A stretch of DNA of 64,000 nucleotides. Source: Sphingomonas sp. Its GTDB lineage: Bacteria > Pseudomonadota > Alphaproteobacteria > Sphingomonadales > Sphingomonadaceae. Below the pieces are notes generated by a model. That model saw only the letters and a program-made list of their open reading frames with translations. It did not search any database and was not told the origin of the DNA. The position numbers and the translations under genes are program-made. Where the stretch lies: contig JAKFUZ010000002.1 of the NCBI GenBank assembly GCA_021732445.1, forward strand, positions 1 to 64,000, given 5' to 3'. Positions 43,074 to 54,308 of the stretch are shown one piece after another (within the stretch, counting starts at the first letter, position 1; every line of letters starts with the position of its first letter).

Positions 43074-45081
43074 ACTCAAAGTCGACGGCATCGAGGTCGA
43101 AGTCCCCGCAGGTGCCACCGTGCTTCAGGCGTGCGAGGCGGCGGGGAAGGAAATCCCGCGTTTCTGCTATCATGAGCGGCTGAGCATCGCGGGCAATTGC
43201 CGCATGTGCCTGGTCGAGGTGAAGCCGGGGCCGCCCAAGCCGCAGGCGTCGTGCGCGCTGCCGGCGGCTGAAAACCAGGAAATTTTCACGGCCTCCCCCA
43301 TGGTGAAGAATGCGCGCGAAGGGGTGATGGAGTTTTTGCTCATCAACCACCCGCTCGATTGCCCGATCTGCGACCAGGGCGGCGAGTGCGATTTGCAGGA
43401 CCAGTCGATCGCCTATGGGCGCGGCTCGTCGCGCTACACCGAGAACAAGCGCGCCGTCACCGAAAAATATATGGGGCCCATCGTCAAGACGGTGATGACC
43501 CGCTGCATCCAGTGCACGCGCTGTGTGCGCTTTGCCGAGGAAGTGGCGGGCGTGGAGGAAATCGGCGCGATCGGACGCGGCGAGAACATGCAGATCACCA
43601 CCTATCTGGAGCATGCCGCCAAGAGCGAACTTTCCGGCAATGTGGTGGATCTGTGCCCGGTGGGTGCGCTCACCAGCAAGCCCTATGCGTTTGAAGCGCG
43701 GCCATGGGAGCTGAAAAAGACGCTCGCCATCGATGTGATGGACGCGGTGGGCACCAACATTCGCCTCGACAGTCGCGGGCGCCAGGTGCTGCGCTGCCTG
43801 CCGCGTATCAATGAAGATGTGAACGAGGAATGGGCCAGCGACAAGACCCGCCACGCGGTTGACGGGCTGGTGCGCCGCCGGCTCGACCGGCCGTTTGTGC
43901 GCCAAGGTGGCCGCCTCGTCGAGGCGGGCTGGGACGAAGCATTTGGCGCGATTGCCGCGGTGCAGGCGGGGGCAAGCGTTGCGGCCGTCGCGGGTGATCT
44001 TGTTGATTGCGAAACCATGTATGCGGCCAAGGCTTTGCTCGCGGGCATGGGTTCTGCCCTGCTTGAGGGGCGCCAGACCGGCATGGATTATGACGTGTCG
44101 TCGCTGGCGGCGGTGAATTTCAACACCACGATCGCGGGTGTCGAGCGGGCGGATGTCATTCTGCTGGTCGGCACTAATGTGCGCTGGGAAGCGCCGCTGG
44201 TGAACACGCGCATCCGCAAAGCAATCAAGCGCGGCGCCAGGGTTTTCGCGATTGGGCCCGAGACAGACCTGACCTATCCGGTCACTTGGTTGGGCGATGA
44301 TCTGAGCCTGCTCGCCAAGCTGCCCAAGCCGGCGGCGGATGCGCTGAAGGCGGGCGCGCGGCCGGTGATGATTATGGGCGGTGCAGCGCTCAAGGGCGGG
44401 CATGGCGCAGCGCTGGCGCTGGCGGCGAAATATCAGCTTGTCCGCTCGCTCGATGATGGCAGCACATGGAACGGCTTCAACGTGCTGCACTTTTCAGCCG
44501 CTCGGATGGGCGGGCTGATGCTTGGTTACGCGGCGCCCGGCGGCATCGCCGATGTGGCCGCCGCTAGGCCCAAGCTTGCGTTTTTCCTGGGCGCCGACGA
44601 GGTGGATTTCACGAAATTCGCCGACAGCTTCAAGGTGTATGTCGGCCATCACGGTGACAAGGGTGCGGCTGCGGCCGACGTGGTGTTGCCGGGCGCCGCC
44701 TATGCCGAGAAGTCGGGCACGTGGGTGAACCTTGAGGGGCGCGTGCAGCGCGGCGACCGCGCGGTCTTCCCGCCCGGCGATGCGCGCGAGGACTGGACGA
44801 TCCTGCGGGCGCTCTCTTCGGTGCTTGGCCACACGCTGCCCTTCGATTCGTTGGATCAATTGCGCGCGGAAATGGCTAAGGACTCCCCCATGCTGGCGGA
44901 GCAGGGGTTGGTGCGGTTTGACTGGGCACCGCCCAGGCTCGACACAAAGGGCGAGGGTTCTGTGACCTATCCGATCAAGGATTTTTACCTGACCAACGCG
45001 ATTTGCCGGGCAAGCCCGACGATGCAGCGCTGCTCGGCCGAACTGCTTCATGGCGAAGAATTTGCGGAGGCAGCGGCGTGA
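43066..45081 (+). CDS. nuoG: NADH-quinone oxidoreductase subunit G
   Basis: A protein of 671 residues. The N-terminal ferredoxin domain binds [2Fe-2S] ([17 protein letters not shown]), followed by the [16 protein letters not shown] cluster ligands and [17 protein letters not shown], then a molybdopterin-oxidoreductase-like domain that no longer binds a cofactor. It passes electrons from NuoF to NuoI. It has the usual length. The stop overlaps nuoH (GTGA). Confidence 0.96.
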   Translation: MPKLKVDGIEVEVPAGATVLQACEAAGKEIPRFCYHERLSIAGNCRMCLVEVKPGPPKPQASCALPAAENQEIFTASPMVKNAREGVMEFLLINHPLDCPICDQGGECDLQDQSIAYGRGSSRYTENKRAVTEKYMGPIVKTVMTRCIQCTRCVRFAEEVAGVEEIGAIGRGENMQITTYLEHAAKSELSGNVVDLCPVGALTSKPYAFEARPWELKKTLAIDVMDAVGTNIRLDSRGRQVLRCLPRINEDVNEEWASDKTRHAVDGLVRRRLDRPFVRQGGRLVEAGWDEAFGAIAAVQAGASVAAVAGDLVDCETMYAAKALLAGMGSALLEGRQTGMDYDVSSLAAVNFNTTIAGVERADVILLVGTNVRWEAPLVNTRIRKAIKRGARVFAIGPETDLTYPVTWLGDDLSLLAKLPKPAADALKAGARPVMIMGGAALKGGHGAALALAAKYQLVRSLDDGSTWNGFNVLHFSAARMGGLMLGYAAPGGIADVAAARPKLAFFLGADEVDFTKFADSFKVYVGHHGDKGAAAADVVLPGAAYAEKSGTWVNLEGRVQRGDRAVFPPGDAREDWTILRALSSVLGHTLPFDSLDQLRAEMAKDSPMLAEQGLVRFDWAPPRLDTKGEGSVTYPIKDFYLTNAICRASPTMQRCSAELLHGEEFAEAAA

Positions 45082-46127
45082 CGCGCTGGCTTGCCCCTTA
45101 TACCGGCTTTGGCTGGGCGTGGTTCATCTGGACCATTGTTGACATTCTGCTCATTGCCTTTCCGCTGATGCTGGCGGTTGCGCTCATCATTTATGCCGAC
45201 CGGAAGATCTGGGCGGCGATGGCGCTCAGGCGCGGGCCAAATGTCGTCGGGCCGCTCGGCATTTTGCAGAGCTTTGCCGATGGCCTGAAGGTTTTTCTGC
45301 AGGAAACGATCATTCCGGCCAGCGCGAACAAGGGCCTGTTCCTGATGGCGCCGATCATCACTTTCACGGTGGCGCTCATCGTGTGGGCGGTGGTGCCGTT
45401 TGCCGATGGTGTGGTGCTGGCGAACATCAATGTCGGGCTGCTCTATGTGCTCGCCGCGTCGTCGCTCGGGGTGTATGGCGTCATTATTTCGGGATGGTCG
45501 TCAAACTCGAAATATCCGTTTTTCAGCGCGTTGCGGGCCGCGGCGCAAATGGTGTCTTACGAAGTCGCGATAGGCTTCGTGCTCATCTCGGTCGTCATGT
45601 GGGCCGGCACCTTCAACCTGTCGGGCATCGTGCTGGCGCAAAAGGGGCATATTCTGGGCTTCGGCAACATGTTTGGCCTCAACCCGCTCTTGTTCCCGAT
45701 GGCGGTGGTGTTTTTCATCTCTTCGCTCGCCGAAACAGCGCGCGCGCCGTTTGACCTGACCGAGGCCGAGAGCGAACTCGTCGCCGGCTTCCAGACCGAA
45801 TATTCGTCAATGGCCTTTGCGCTGTTCTGGCTTGGCGAATATGCCAATGTCATTTTGATGTGCGCCTTGAACGCGCTGTTGTTCTGGGGCGGATGGCTGC
45901 CGCCGATCGACTGGGCGCCGCTTTATCTGGTGCCCGGCATCATCTGGTTTTTCGCAAAAATCTGGTGCTTTTTCTTCCTGTTTTCCTGGGTGAAGGCGAC
46001 CGTGCCGCGCTATCGCTATGATCAGTTGATGCGGCTGGGGTGGAAGGTGTTTCTGCCGCTCAGCCTGGTGTGGCTGTTCCTCGTGTCGGGCGTATTGATG
46101 CTAATGCGCGTGGGAGTCCCTGCATGA
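45078..46127 (+). CDS. nuoH: NADH-quinone oxidoreductase subunit H
   Basis: A membrane subunit of 349 residues with eight or more helices next to the quinone chamber: [49 protein letters not shown] 45078 is the likely start ([12 protein letters not shown]) and overlaps nuoG; the track start at 45003 is within nuoG. It overlaps nuoI by 4 nt. Confidence 0.96.
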   Translation: MTRWLAPYTGFGWAWFIWTIVDILLIAFPLMLAVALIIYADRKIWAAMALRRGPNVVGPLGILQSFADGLKVFLQETIIPASANKGLFLMAPIITFTVALIVWAVVPFADGVVLANINVGLLYVLAASSLGVYGVIISGWSSNSKYPFFSALRAAAQMVSYEVAIGFVLISVVMWAGTFNLSGIVLAQKGHILGFGNMFGLNPLLFPMAVVFFISSLAETARAPFDLTEAESELVAGFQTEYSSMAFALFWLGEYANVILMCALNALLFWGGWLPPIDWAPLYLVPGIIWFFAKIWCFFFLFSWVKATVPRYRYDQLMRLGWKVFLPLSLVWLFLVSGVLMLMRVGVPA

Positions 46128-46609
46128 ACATCGGCAAGACGATCAAAGCCTTCACGCTGTGGGAATTCGTCAAGGCGCACGCGCTGACCTTGCAGTATTT
46201 CTTCAAGGCCAAGGCAACCATCAACTATCCGTACGAGAAGAACCCGCTGTCGCCGCGGTTCCGGGGGGAGCATGCGCTGCGGCGCTATCCGAACGGCGAG
46301 GAGCGCTGCATCGCGTGCAAATTGTGCGAGGCGGTGTGCCCGGCCCAGGCGATCACCATCGAGGCCGAGCCGCGCGAAGACGGCAGCCGGCGCACAACGC
46401 GCTACGACATTGACATGACCAAGTGCATTTTCTGCGGCCTGTGCGCGGAAGCCTGCCCGGTCGATGCCGTGGTCGAGGGGCCGAATTTTGAATATGCCAC
46501 GGAAACGCGCGAGGAGCTGATCTACAACAAGGCCAAGCTGCTCGATAATGGGGATCGCTGGGAAAGCGCGATTGCCGCAAACCTTGCCGCCGATGCACCG
46601 TATCGTTAA
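46124..46609 (+). CDS. nuoI: NADH-quinone oxidoreductase subunit I
   Basis: A ferredoxin-like subunit of 161 residues with two 4Fe-4S motifs, [16 protein letters not shown] and [16 protein letters not shown] (clusters N6a and N6b). ATG 46124 overlaps the nuoH stop (ATGA). It is followed by a 106-bp gap before nuoJ, the only sizeable gap inside the operon. Confidence 0.97.
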   Translation: MNIGKTIKAFTLWEFVKAHALTLQYFFKAKATINYPYEKNPLSPRFRGEHALRRYPNGEERCIACKLCEAVCPAQAITIEAEPREDGSRRTTRYDIDMTKCIFCGLCAEACPVDAVVEGPNFEYATETREELIYNKAKLLDNGDRWESAIAANLAADAPYR

Positions 46610-46715
46610 TGCGCAGGCCAATCGATTCCATCCAGCGTTTGTGCAGCCGGGGGCGGCCTGACAGCGCGCTTTGCCGTTGCACCCGCGCGGCACTATCAGG
46701 GGGCTATTCCGCGCT

Positions 46716-47327
46716 GTGATCCAGGCCTTCGCCTTTTATCTGTTTGCATTTGCCGTGCTGTTTTCCGGCGCGATGACGATTTCGTCGCGTAACCCGGTGC
46801 ATTCGGTGCTGTGGCTCATCTTTGCGTTCTTCAATGCAGCGGGTCTGATGCTGCTGGTGGGCGCCGAGTTCATCGCGATGTTGCTGGTGATTGTTTATGT
46901 TGGTGCGGTGTCGGTGTTGTTCCTGTTTGTGGTGATGATGCTCAACATCGACTTTGCCGAACTGCGGCAGGGCTTTGTGCGCTATCTTTGGCCGGGTCTG
47001 GCGCTGGCAGGCGCGCTTGCCGTGGAGATGTTTGTCGCGGTCGGGGCCTGGTCGCTGGGGCCAATAGAGCTTGGCCGGCGCGCGGCGCCGATTAATGGCA
47101 AGACACCCAATATCGAAGCGATCGGCGACCTGCTCTATACCCGGTATCTTTATATTTTTGAAGGCGCCGGGCTGGTGTTGCTCGTTGCGATGATCGGCGC
47201 GATCGTGCTCACCCACCGCAAGCGCGGCGGGGTGAAGCCGCAGAATGTCGCCCGCCAGGTCGCGCGCCGCCCGCAGGATGCGGTGCGGATGGTCGATCAG
47301 CCGGTTGGGCAGGGGGTTGAGCTGTGA
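46716..47327 (+). CDS. nuoJ: NADH-quinone oxidoreductase subunit J
   Basis: A membrane subunit of 203 residues with five helices: [57 protein letters not shown] 46716 fits the family N-terminus; TTG 46671 would add 15 residues. An agggggc stretch lies about 12 nt upstream, farther than usual. The stop overlaps nuoK (GTGA). Confidence 0.94.
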   Translation: MIQAFAFYLFAFAVLFSGAMTISSRNPVHSVLWLIFAFFNAAGLMLLVGAEFIAMLLVIVYVGAVSVLFLFVVMMLNIDFAELRQGFVRYLWPGLALAGALAVEMFVAVGAWSLGPIELGRRAAPINGKTPNIEAIGDLLYTRYLYIFEGAGLVLLVAMIGAIVLTHRKRGGVKPQNVARQVARRPQDAVRMVDQPVGQGVEL

Positions 47328-47629
47328 TTGGCCTGGTGCATTATCTGGTGGTCGCCGCCATTTTGTTCACGATGGGGGTGCTCGGCATCTTCCTCAACCG
47401 CAAGAATGTGATCGTCATCCTGATGGCGATCGAGCTGATCTTGCTCGCGGTGAACCTTAACCTTGTCGCGTTCTCGGCGTTTCTGCATGATCTGGTTGGT
47501 CAGGTTTTCGCGATGTTCGTGCTGACGGTGGCGGCGGGCGAGGCGGCGATTGGTCTTGCGATTCTGGTGATTTATTTCCGCGTGCGCGGCACGATTTCGG
47601 TGGATGATCCCAGCAGGATGCGCGGATGA
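47324..47629 (+). CDS. nuoK: NADH-quinone oxidoreductase subunit K
   Basis: A three-helix membrane subunit of 101 residues, homologous to Mrp[27 protein letters not shown] with the conserved Glu, and [16 protein letters not shown]. It takes part in proton transfer. GTG start, 4-nt overlaps on both sides. Confidence 0.97.
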   Translation: MIGLVHYLVVAAILFTMGVLGIFLNRKNVIVILMAIELILLAVNLNLVAFSAFLHDLVGQVFAMFVLTVAAGEAAIGLAILVIYFRVRGTISVDDPSRMRG

Positions 47630-49695
47630 ATTCGGTCAATTTCCAAATCACCGCGATTGTTTTCCTGCCGCTATTCGCGTCGCTGGTGGCGGGGCTTGGC
47701 GGGCGCGCCATTGGTCCCTTTGCGGCAAAGCTGGTGACGACGGCGGCGCTGGGTGCGTCGTGCATCCTTTCATGGCCGATGTTCCTGGGGTTTCTTGAAG
47801 GCGGCCAGGCGCAGGTTTTCCCCGTGCTAGACTGGATCCGCTCGGGCGATCTTGACGTGGCCTGGGCGCTCCGGGTCGATGCGCTGACGGCGGTGATGCT
47901 CGTCGTCATCACCTCGGTGTCGGCGCTCGTACATTTGTATAGCTGGGGCTATATGGATGAAGACCCGGATCAGCCGCGCTTTTTTGCCTATCTGTCGCTG
48001 TTCACCTTTGCGATGCTGATGCTGGTGACTGCTGACAACATCGTGCAGATGTTTTTCGGCTGGGAGGGGGTGGGGCTCGCTTCGTATCTGCTGATCGGCT
48101 TCTGGTTCAAAAAACCCTCCGCCAATGCGGCGGCAATCAAGGCGTTTGTCGTCAACCGGGTTGGTGATCTGGGGTTCATGCTCGGTATTTTCGGCACCTA
48201 TCTGGTGTTCCACACGGTATCGATCCCCGAGATTTTGCGGCTGGCGCCGGGGATGGCGGGATCAACCATCGGGTTTTTGGGCTTTCGTCTTGATACGATG
48301 ACCCTGTTGTGTCTGTTGCTGTTCGTCGGCGCGATGGGCAAATCCGCACAGCTTGGCCTGCACACCTGGCTGCCCGATGCGATGGAAGGGCCAACGCCGG
48401 TCTCCGCGCTCATCCACGCCGCGACCATGGTCACAGCCGGCGTGTTCATGGTCTGTCGCCTGTCGCCGATGTTCGAGACGAGCCCGGTCGCGCTCGGCGT
48501 GGTGACGACGGTGGGCGCCGCGACCTGTTTTTTTGCGGCAACCGTCGGGCTGGTGCAGACCGATATCAAGCGGGTCATCGCCTATTCGACCTGCTCGCAG
48601 CTTGGCTATATGTTTTTTGCAGCCGGCGTTGGTGCCTATGGCGCGGCGATGTTCCACCTGTTTACCCATGCCTTTTTCAAGGCGCTGCTGTTTTTGGGTG
48701 CAGGCTCGGTCATCCATGCGATGCACCATGAGCAGGACATGCGGTTTTATGGCGGGTTGCGAAAGCAGATTCCGATCACCTTCTGGGCGATGATGGCGGG
48801 GACGCTGGCGATTACCGGCGTGGGCATTCCCGGTATTGGCGGGCTGACGGCGATGGGATTTGCCGGCTTCCACTCCAAGGATGCCATCATCGAAAGCGCC
48901 TGGGCGTCGGGGGAATTTGGCGCGTCGGCGGTTGGCATGGTGGTCGCGCTGCTGACGAGTTTTTATTCGTGGCGGCTGATGTTCCTGACCTTTTATGGCG
49001 AGCCGCGCTGGGCCGCTTCCGAGCATGTGCAGCACGCGCTGCATGCGGCCGCGCATCACGGTCTCGCCCATGATGATGAAGCCGGGCATGGCCATGGCGA
49101 GGAGCATCACGACCCGCATGGCGACCCGACTGGCGGTTATCACCCGCATGAGAGCCCGTGGACGATGCTGCTCCCGCTTGCGCTGCTGTCGGTTGGCGCG
49201 GTGGCGGCAGGTTTTGCGTTCCACGGCATTTTCATCGAGCCAGGTGCGGGCGAGGCATTCTGGAAGGGCAGCATCGCGTTTCGCGAACAGTTGATGCACG
49301 CAGCGCACGAGGTGCCGCTGGGCGTCAAGCTGTCGGCGACGATCGCCATGTTGCTGGGGCTGTTTGGCGGCTGGTATGGCTATATCCGAAACCCTGCCTG
49401 GCCCGCCAGCGTGGCGGCGGCGGCATCTGGCCTTTATGATTTTCTGCTCCACAAATGGTATTTTGACGAGCTTTACGACCTGTTGTTCGTGAAGCCCGCC
49501 TTCGCCATTGGCCGGCTGTTCTGGCAGCGGGGCGACGAGCAGACGATCGACCGGTTCGGCCCCAATGGCGCGGCTGCTTTGGTCGTCTCGGGCAGTCAAA
49601 TGGCGGGTCGGTTGCAATCGGGCTATATCTACACTTATGCCTTTGTGATGCTGATCGGGCTGACCGCCGTCGTCACCTGGGCGATTGCGAGCTGA
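47626..49695 (+). CDS. nuoL: NADH-quinone oxidoreductase subunit L
   Basis: An antiporter-like proton-pumping subunit of 689 residues with 14 or more helices: [57 protein letters not shown] hydrophilic loop near residues 466-510 is strikingly rich in His (13 in about 45 residues). The long lateral helix expected at the C-terminus is present. nuoM begins 7 bp downstream. Confidence 0.96.
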   Translation: MNSVNFQITAIVFLPLFASLVAGLGGRAIGPFAAKLVTTAALGASCILSWPMFLGFLEGGQAQVFPVLDWIRSGDLDVAWALRVDALTAVMLVVITSVSALVHLYSWGYMDEDPDQPRFFAYLSLFTFAMLMLVTADNIVQMFFGWEGVGLASYLLIGFWFKKPSANAAAIKAFVVNRVGDLGFMLGIFGTYLVFHTVSIPEILRLAPGMAGSTIGFLGFRLDTMTLLCLLLFVGAMGKSAQLGLHTWLPDAMEGPTPVSALIHAATMVTAGVFMVCRLSPMFETSPVALGVVTTVGAATCFFAATVGLVQTDIKRVIAYSTCSQLGYMFFAAGVGAYGAAMFHLFTHAFFKALLFLGAGSVIHAMHHEQDMRFYGGLRKQIPITFWAMMAGTLAITGVGIPGIGGLTAMGFAGFHSKDAIIESAWASGEFGASAVGMVVALLTSFYSWRLMFLTFYGEPRWAASEHVQHALHAAAHHGLAHDDEAGHGHGEEHHDPHGDPTGGYHPHESPWTMLLPLALLSVGAVAAGFAFHGIFIEPGAGEAFWKGSIAFREQLMHAAHEVPLGVKLSATIAMLLGLFGGWYGYIRNPAWPASVAAAASGLYDFLLHKWYFDELYDLLFVKPAFAIGRLFWQRGDEQTIDRFGPNGAAALVVSGSQMAGRLQSGYIYTYAFVMLIGLTAVVTWAIAS

Positions 49696-49702
49696 TGCGG
49701 CG

Positions 49703-51238
49703 ATGAACGGCTTTCCCATCCTCTCCGTGATGCTTGCGGTGCCGGCGGCGGCGGCCATTCTTTGCCTGTTTGTGGGCGCGAGCAGCGCGCGCTGGCTGGC
49801 GCTTGGCGCGACGCTGGTTGATCTGGCGCTGGGCGTCTTGCTGTGGGCAAGCTTCGATGTCGGCGGCGCGCAGTGGCAGTTTGTCGAACATGCAGCGATG
49901 CCCGCCTTTGGCCTGTTCGGCTGGTCGCTCGGGATCGACGGCTTCGCGCTGATGCTTATCATGCTGAGCGTGTTCCTGATGCCGATCTGCATTGGCGCAA
50001 GCTGGAACAGCATCGAGAAGCGCGTGCCCGAATATATGGCCGCGTTTCTGGTGACCGAAGTGCTGATGATCGGCACATTCGCCGCGCAGGACTTGTTCCT
50101 TTTCTACATTTTCTTCGAGGCGGGCCTCATCCCGATGTATCTTATCATCGGCATTTGGGGCGGCGCGAACCGGATTTACGCGAGCTACAAGTTTTTTCTC
50201 TATACGCTGCTGGGCTCGGTGCTGATGCTCGTGGCGATGCTCTGGATGGCGCAGGAAGCGGGCACGACCGATATCCGCGTGCTGCTGACACATGATTTCC
50301 CCGTGCACGCGCAGATGTGGTTGTGGCTGGCGTTCTTTGCGTCATTTGCGGTCAAGATGCCGATGTGGCCCGTGCACACCTGGCTGCCCGATGCGCATGT
50401 GCAGGCGCCGACCGCGGGGTCAGTCATTCTGGCCGGGGTTTTGCTGAAGCTCGGCGGATACGGTTTCCTGCGCTTTTCCGTGCCGATGTTTCCCGAAGCG
50501 TCGGCGAGCCTGACCTGGCTGGTGCTGGGTCTGTCGGCGATTGCCGTGGTTTATACGAGCCTGGTCGCGCTGGTTCAGTCCGACATGAAGAAGCTGATCG
50601 CCTATTCCTCCGTCGCGCATATGGCGATTGTGACGATTGGCCTGTTCGCCTTCAACCGGCAGGGGATTGAGGGCGCGATGATCGTGATGCTCAGCCACGG
50701 CCTGGTCTCGGGTGCGCTGTTTTTGTGCGTGGGCGTCATTTATGACCGGCTGCATACCCGCGAGATCAGCCGTTATGGCGGGCTGTCGATCAATATGCCG
50801 CGCTATGCGTTGCTGTTCCTGCTGTTCACCATGGCGTCGATTGGCTTGCCGGGCACGAGCGGGTTTGTCGGTGAATTTTTAAGCCTTGCCGGCACCTATC
50901 AGATATCGACCACGGCCACGCTGATTTGCACGACGGGGATTATTCTGGGCGCGGGTTATATGCTCTATCTGTATCGGCGCATCGCCTTTGGCGACCTGGT
51001 GCATGAGGATGTGCGGGTGATGCCTGACCTGTCGATGCGCGAGCTGGCGCTGCTGGCGCCCATTGCCGCGGTCGTCCTGTGGATGGGTGTGTACCCCGAG
51101 AGTTTCCTCGCGCCGATGCGCAATGACGCGGCAATGCTGGTCGCGCGGGTGGCGCGGGCCGCGCCGGCAGGCGATTCCCGCCTGGCTTTGGGTAAGGCAC
51201 CGGCCGCGCGCGTCGCCGTTCCTGCGGAGGTGCGTTGA
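49703..51238 (+). CDS. nuoM: NADH-quinone oxidoreductase subunit M
   Basis: An antiporter-like proton-pumping subunit of 511 residues: [76 protein letters not shown] 49703 is chosen over the track start at 49685. The stop shares a base with the nuoN start (TGATG). Confidence 0.96.
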   Translation: MNGFPILSVMLAVPAAAAILCLFVGASSARWLALGATLVDLALGVLLWASFDVGGAQWQFVEHAAMPAFGLFGWSLGIDGFALMLIMLSVFLMPICIGASWNSIEKRVPEYMAAFLVTEVLMIGTFAAQDLFLFYIFFEAGLIPMYLIIGIWGGANRIYASYKFFLYTLLGSVLMLVAMLWMAQEAGTTDIRVLLTHDFPVHAQMWLWLAFFASFAVKMPMWPVHTWLPDAHVQAPTAGSVILAGVLLKLGGYGFLRFSVPMFPEASASLTWLVLGLSAIAVVYTSLVALVQSDMKKLIAYSSVAHMAIVTIGLFAFNRQGIEGAMIVMLSHGLVSGALFLCVGVIYDRLHTREISRYGGLSINMPRYALLFLLFTMASIGLPGTSGFVGEFLSLAGTYQISTTATLICTTGIILGAGYMLYLYRRIAFGDLVHEDVRVMPDLSMRELALLAPIAAVVLWMGVYPESFLAPMRNDAAMLVARVARAAPAGDSRLALGKAPAARVAVPAEVR

Positions 51239-52683
51239 TGGACTACCCGGCCAATCTGGCGATGACGCTGCCCGAGCTTGTGCTGTCGGTGAGCGCGCTG
51301 GTGCTGATGATGGTTGCCGCATGGGGCGGGCAGGGCGCGACCCGGCTCGTCTCGTGGACATCGGTGGTGGCGCTTGCGGGCGCGGGCATTGCGCTTGCCG
51401 GGCCGGCATCAAGCGGTGGCGCGGCCTTTGGCGGGTTGTACCTGGCCGACGGGTTCGCCGCCTTTGCCAAGGTGTTGATTTACGGCGCGGCGGCCGTTGC
51501 CATCATCATGGCACCGGGCTTTTTCGAGCGGACGGCGGGCGATGATTTGCGGCCGGAATATCCCGTGCTCATCCTGCTTTCGGCCGTTGGCATGGGGATG
51601 ATGGTGTCGGCCGGCGACCTCATGACGCTCTATGTCGGCCTCGAACTCCAGAGCCTTGCGGCCTATGTGCTGGCAAGTTTCATGCGGCATGACGCGCGCT
51701 CGGCTGAGGCAGGCCTCAAATATTTTGTGCTCGGCGCGCTGGCGAGCGGCATTTTGCTCTATGGGATTTCGCTGGTTTACGGGTTCAGCGGCACGACGCT
51801 TTATTCGTCGATTGCCGGCGCCTATGTCGGCACGCACTCCAAGGGCTTGTTGTTCGGGCTGGTATTTGTGTTTTGCGGCCTTGCCTTCAAGATGAGCGCG
51901 GTGCCGTTCCACATGTGGACGCCCGATGTGTATGAAGGCGCGCCGACCCCGGTCACTGCGTTTTTTGCTTCCGCGCCCAAGGTTGCCGCAATTGCGCTGG
52001 CGGTTCGGGTGGCCGTGGAAGCGATGGGCCCGGCGACACATGAGTGGCGGCAGATCGTTGTTTTTGCCTCGCTTGCGTCGATCATCCTGGGGGCCGCCGG
52101 CGCTATCGGGCAGAACAACATCAAGCGGCTGCTCGCCTATTCCTCGATCAACAATGTCGGCTTCGTGCTGGTGGGGCTGGCGGCGGGCACGCAGCAGGGC
52201 GTGGCGGCGGTGCTTTTTTACCTTGCGGTCTATGTCGTGATGACGATTGGCAGCTTTCTGGTCGTGCTGCAGATGCGCGATGCCGATGGCACGCAGCTTG
52301 AGACGCTCAGCAGCCTGTCGGGCCTGTCGCGCACGCGGCCGGGGCTGGCGCTGGCGACGCTCATTTTCATGTTTTCGCTTGCCGGGATTCCGCCGCTCCT
52401 TGGCTTCAACGCCAAGCTGGCGGTGTTTAACGCGGCGGTGTCTGCCGGGCTGTTTCCGCTGGCGGTCATCGGCTTTGTCGCCTCGGTAATTGGCGCCTTT
52501 TACTATCTGCGGATGGTCAAGATCATGTATATTGACGAACCAGCCGCTCGCTTTGGCCCGCAGACCAGCATGGTGGAGGGTGGCATTCTCACCGCCGCTG
52601 CGGTGGTTATCTCGCCGGTCGGCTGGGTGCTGCTGGCGCCGCTCACCGTGTGGACGATGACAGCCGCCAGAGCGCTGTTCTGA
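51238..52683 (+). CDS. nuoN: NADH-quinone oxidoreductase subunit N
   Basis: An antiporter-like proton-pumping subunit of 481 residues: LYVGLELQSLAAYVLASF, FKMSAVPFHMWTPDVYEGAPTPVTAFFA, RLLAYSSINNVGFVLVGLA. It is the last subunit of the operon. birA follows within 5 bp, continuing the transcription unit. Confidence 0.96.
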   Translation: MDYPANLAMTLPELVLSVSALVLMMVAAWGGQGATRLVSWTSVVALAGAGIALAGPASSGGAAFGGLYLADGFAAFAKVLIYGAAAVAIIMAPGFFERTAGDDLRPEYPVLILLSAVGMGMMVSAGDLMTLYVGLELQSLAAYVLASFMRHDARSAEAGLKYFVLGALASGILLYGISLVYGFSGTTLYSSIAGAYVGTHSKGLLFGLVFVFCGLAFKMSAVPFHMWTPDVYEGAPTPVTAFFASAPKVAAIALAVRVAVEAMGPATHEWRQIVVFASLASIILGAAGAIGQNNIKRLLAYSSINNVGFVLVGLAAGTQQGVAAVLFYLAVYVVMTIGSFLVVLQMRDADGTQLETLSSLSGLSRTRPGLALATLIFMFSLAGIPPLLGFNAKLAVFNAAVSAGLFPLAVIGFVASVIGAFYYLRMVKIMYIDEPAARFGPQTSMVEGGILTAAAVVISPVGWVLLAPLTVWTMTAARALF

Positions 52684-52688
52684 CAGCG

Positions 52689-53396
52689 GTGATCCAAAAC
52701 GTCGCCGAGACGGGATCGACCAATGCCGATATGCTCGCCATGGCTGCCGCTGGCGCCGCAGAAGGTGTGTGGCTGCGGGCTGAGCGGCAGACGGCGGGGC
52801 GCGGACGGCATGGGCGCGACTGGGCATCGCCTTTGGGAAACCTCTATGCAAGCACGCTGGTGCGTCTGGCGCCCGGCGATCCGCCCGCCGCGACTTTGGC
52901 GCTGGTGGCCGCGGTTGCGCTGCATCAGTCAGTGGCGGGGTGCCTGCCAGCGGATGCGCCGCCCGCGCAGATAAAATGGCCGAACGACCTGCTGATCGCC
53001 GGTGCCAAGCTTGCCGGTATCCTGCTGGAGCGGGCAGGCGATGCGGTCGTCATCGGTATCGGGGTCAATCTTGCGCAGTGCCCGAACGGGCTTGCCCGCC
53101 CCGCAACCAGCCTTGCCGCGCAGGGAGCGTGCGTTGCTCCCGAAGATTTCCTTGAAATGGTGCGCGAGGAGCTGGCCGCAGGCATTGCCCGGTGGCGCCG
53201 TGATGGCCTGGCCCCGGTCCGCGACCGCTGGCTGGCGGCGGCGCATCCGGCTGGCACGGCGCTGAGCGTGCATTTGCCCGGAGATGTGTCGCTGGAAGGC
53301 TGGTTCCGCGGCCTTGACGCAAGCGGCGCGCTTATCCTGCGCTTGGCGGATGGCGCGACCCGTGTCATTCACGCGGGCGATGTTTTCATGTTATGA
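52689..53396 (+). CDS. birA: Biotin--[acetyl-CoA-carboxylase] ligase
   Basis: A protein-biotin ligase of 235 residues lacking the DNA-binding domain of E. coli BirA (class I): ETGSTNADM, the biotinyl-AMP loop GRGRHGRDWASP, IKWPNDLLIAGAKLAGILLE and GIGVNLAQCP. It activates acetyl-CoA carboxylase BCCP and other biotin proteins. GTG 52689 is 5 bp after nuoN; the track start overlaps nuoN. Confidence 0.92.
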   Translation: MIQNVAETGSTNADMLAMAAAGAAEGVWLRAERQTAGRGRHGRDWASPLGNLYASTLVRLAPGDPPAATLALVAAVALHQSVAGCLPADAPPAQIKWPNDLLIAGAKLAGILLERAGDAVVIGIGVNLAQCPNGLARPATSLAAQGACVAPEDFLEMVREELAAGIARWRRDGLAPVRDRWLAAAHPAGTALSVHLPGDVSLEGWFRGLDASGALILRLADGATRVIHAGDVFML

Positions 53397-53405
53397 GGCT
53401 GTGCC

Positions 53406-54191
53406 ATGCTGCTCGCGATTGATGCCGGCAACACCAACATCGTTTTTGCGCTGATCGAGCACGGCAAGATAATTGCGCGCTGGCGCATCGCCACCGAAGC
53501 CCGGCGCACCGCGGATGAATATGCCGTGTGGCTCAGCCAGTTGCTGGCGCTTGAGGGGCATGACCGGAGCGCCATCACCGGCGTCATCATCGCAACCGTG
53601 GTGCCGCGCGCGCTGCACAATCTGCGGGTGCTGGCGCGTAAATATTTTGGCGGCGAGGCGCTGATCGCCGGGGAGCCGCCGCTGGAGTGGGGCATCGAGA
53701 TTGACGTCAAGGAGCCATCGTCGCTGGGCGCGGATCGCGCGGTCAACACCATTGCCGCGCATGCGCTGCACAAGGGCGACCTGATCGTGATCGACTTTGG
53801 CACGGCAACCACGTTTGACGTGGTGGATTATACCGGGGCGTACAAAGGTGGCATCATTGCCCCTGGCATCAACCTGTCGCTCGATGCGCTGGTGACGGCG
53901 GCGGCCAAGCTGCCGCGCATCGCCATTGAGGCGCCGCAGGGCAATTGTTCGGTCATCGGGCGCGACACCGTTGGCCAGATGCATATCGGCATTTACTGGG
54001 GCTATGTCGCGATGATGGAAGGGCTTGTCGCGCGGATGAAGGCCGAGATTGGCCGCCCGGTGCGGGTGATCGCAACCGGCGGGCTGGCCACGCTGTTTGA
54101 GGCGCATACCCAGGTTTTTGACCATATCGAGCCCGACCTCACGATTCAGGGGCTGGCGATGCTGTGGGATCGCGCCCATATCGGCACCTGA
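53406..54191 (+). CDS. coaX: Type III pantothenate kinase
   Basis: A protein of 261 residues of the ASKHA fold: [15 protein letters not shown] (phosphate loop), [21 protein letters not shown], and [17 protein letters not shown]. It performs the first step of CoA synthesis. It starts 9 bp after birA, so nuoN-birA-coaX-rnj look like one unit. Confidence 0.94.
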   Translation: MLLAIDAGNTNIVFALIEHGKIIARWRIATEARRTADEYAVWLSQLLALEGHDRSAITGVIIATVVPRALHNLRVLARKYFGGEALIAGEPPLEWGIEIDVKEPSSLGADRAVNTIAAHALHKGDLIVIDFGTATTFDVVDYTGAYKGGIIAPGINLSLDALVTAAAKLPRIAIEAPQGNCSVIGRDTVGQMHIGIYWGYVAMMEGLVARMKAEIGRPVRVIATGGLATLFEAHTQVFDHIEPDLTIQGLAMLWDRAHIGT

Positions 54192-54308
54192 CAGCACGAG
54201 TCCGGGCGGCGGTTGGCGCCAGCCTTGGGCCTATTCACCCCCTTTCACTGCGCTCGGCCCCGGCGGCGTTTCGCCCCGGCCGGCGCCAACACCAAGAACG
54301 GACCCTAA

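Noticed and set aside
46610-46715. A possible hidden gene in the nuoI-nuoJ gap
   Set aside because: No ORF with a plausible start and ribosome site covers the gap; the only in-frame extension is of nuoJ itself.
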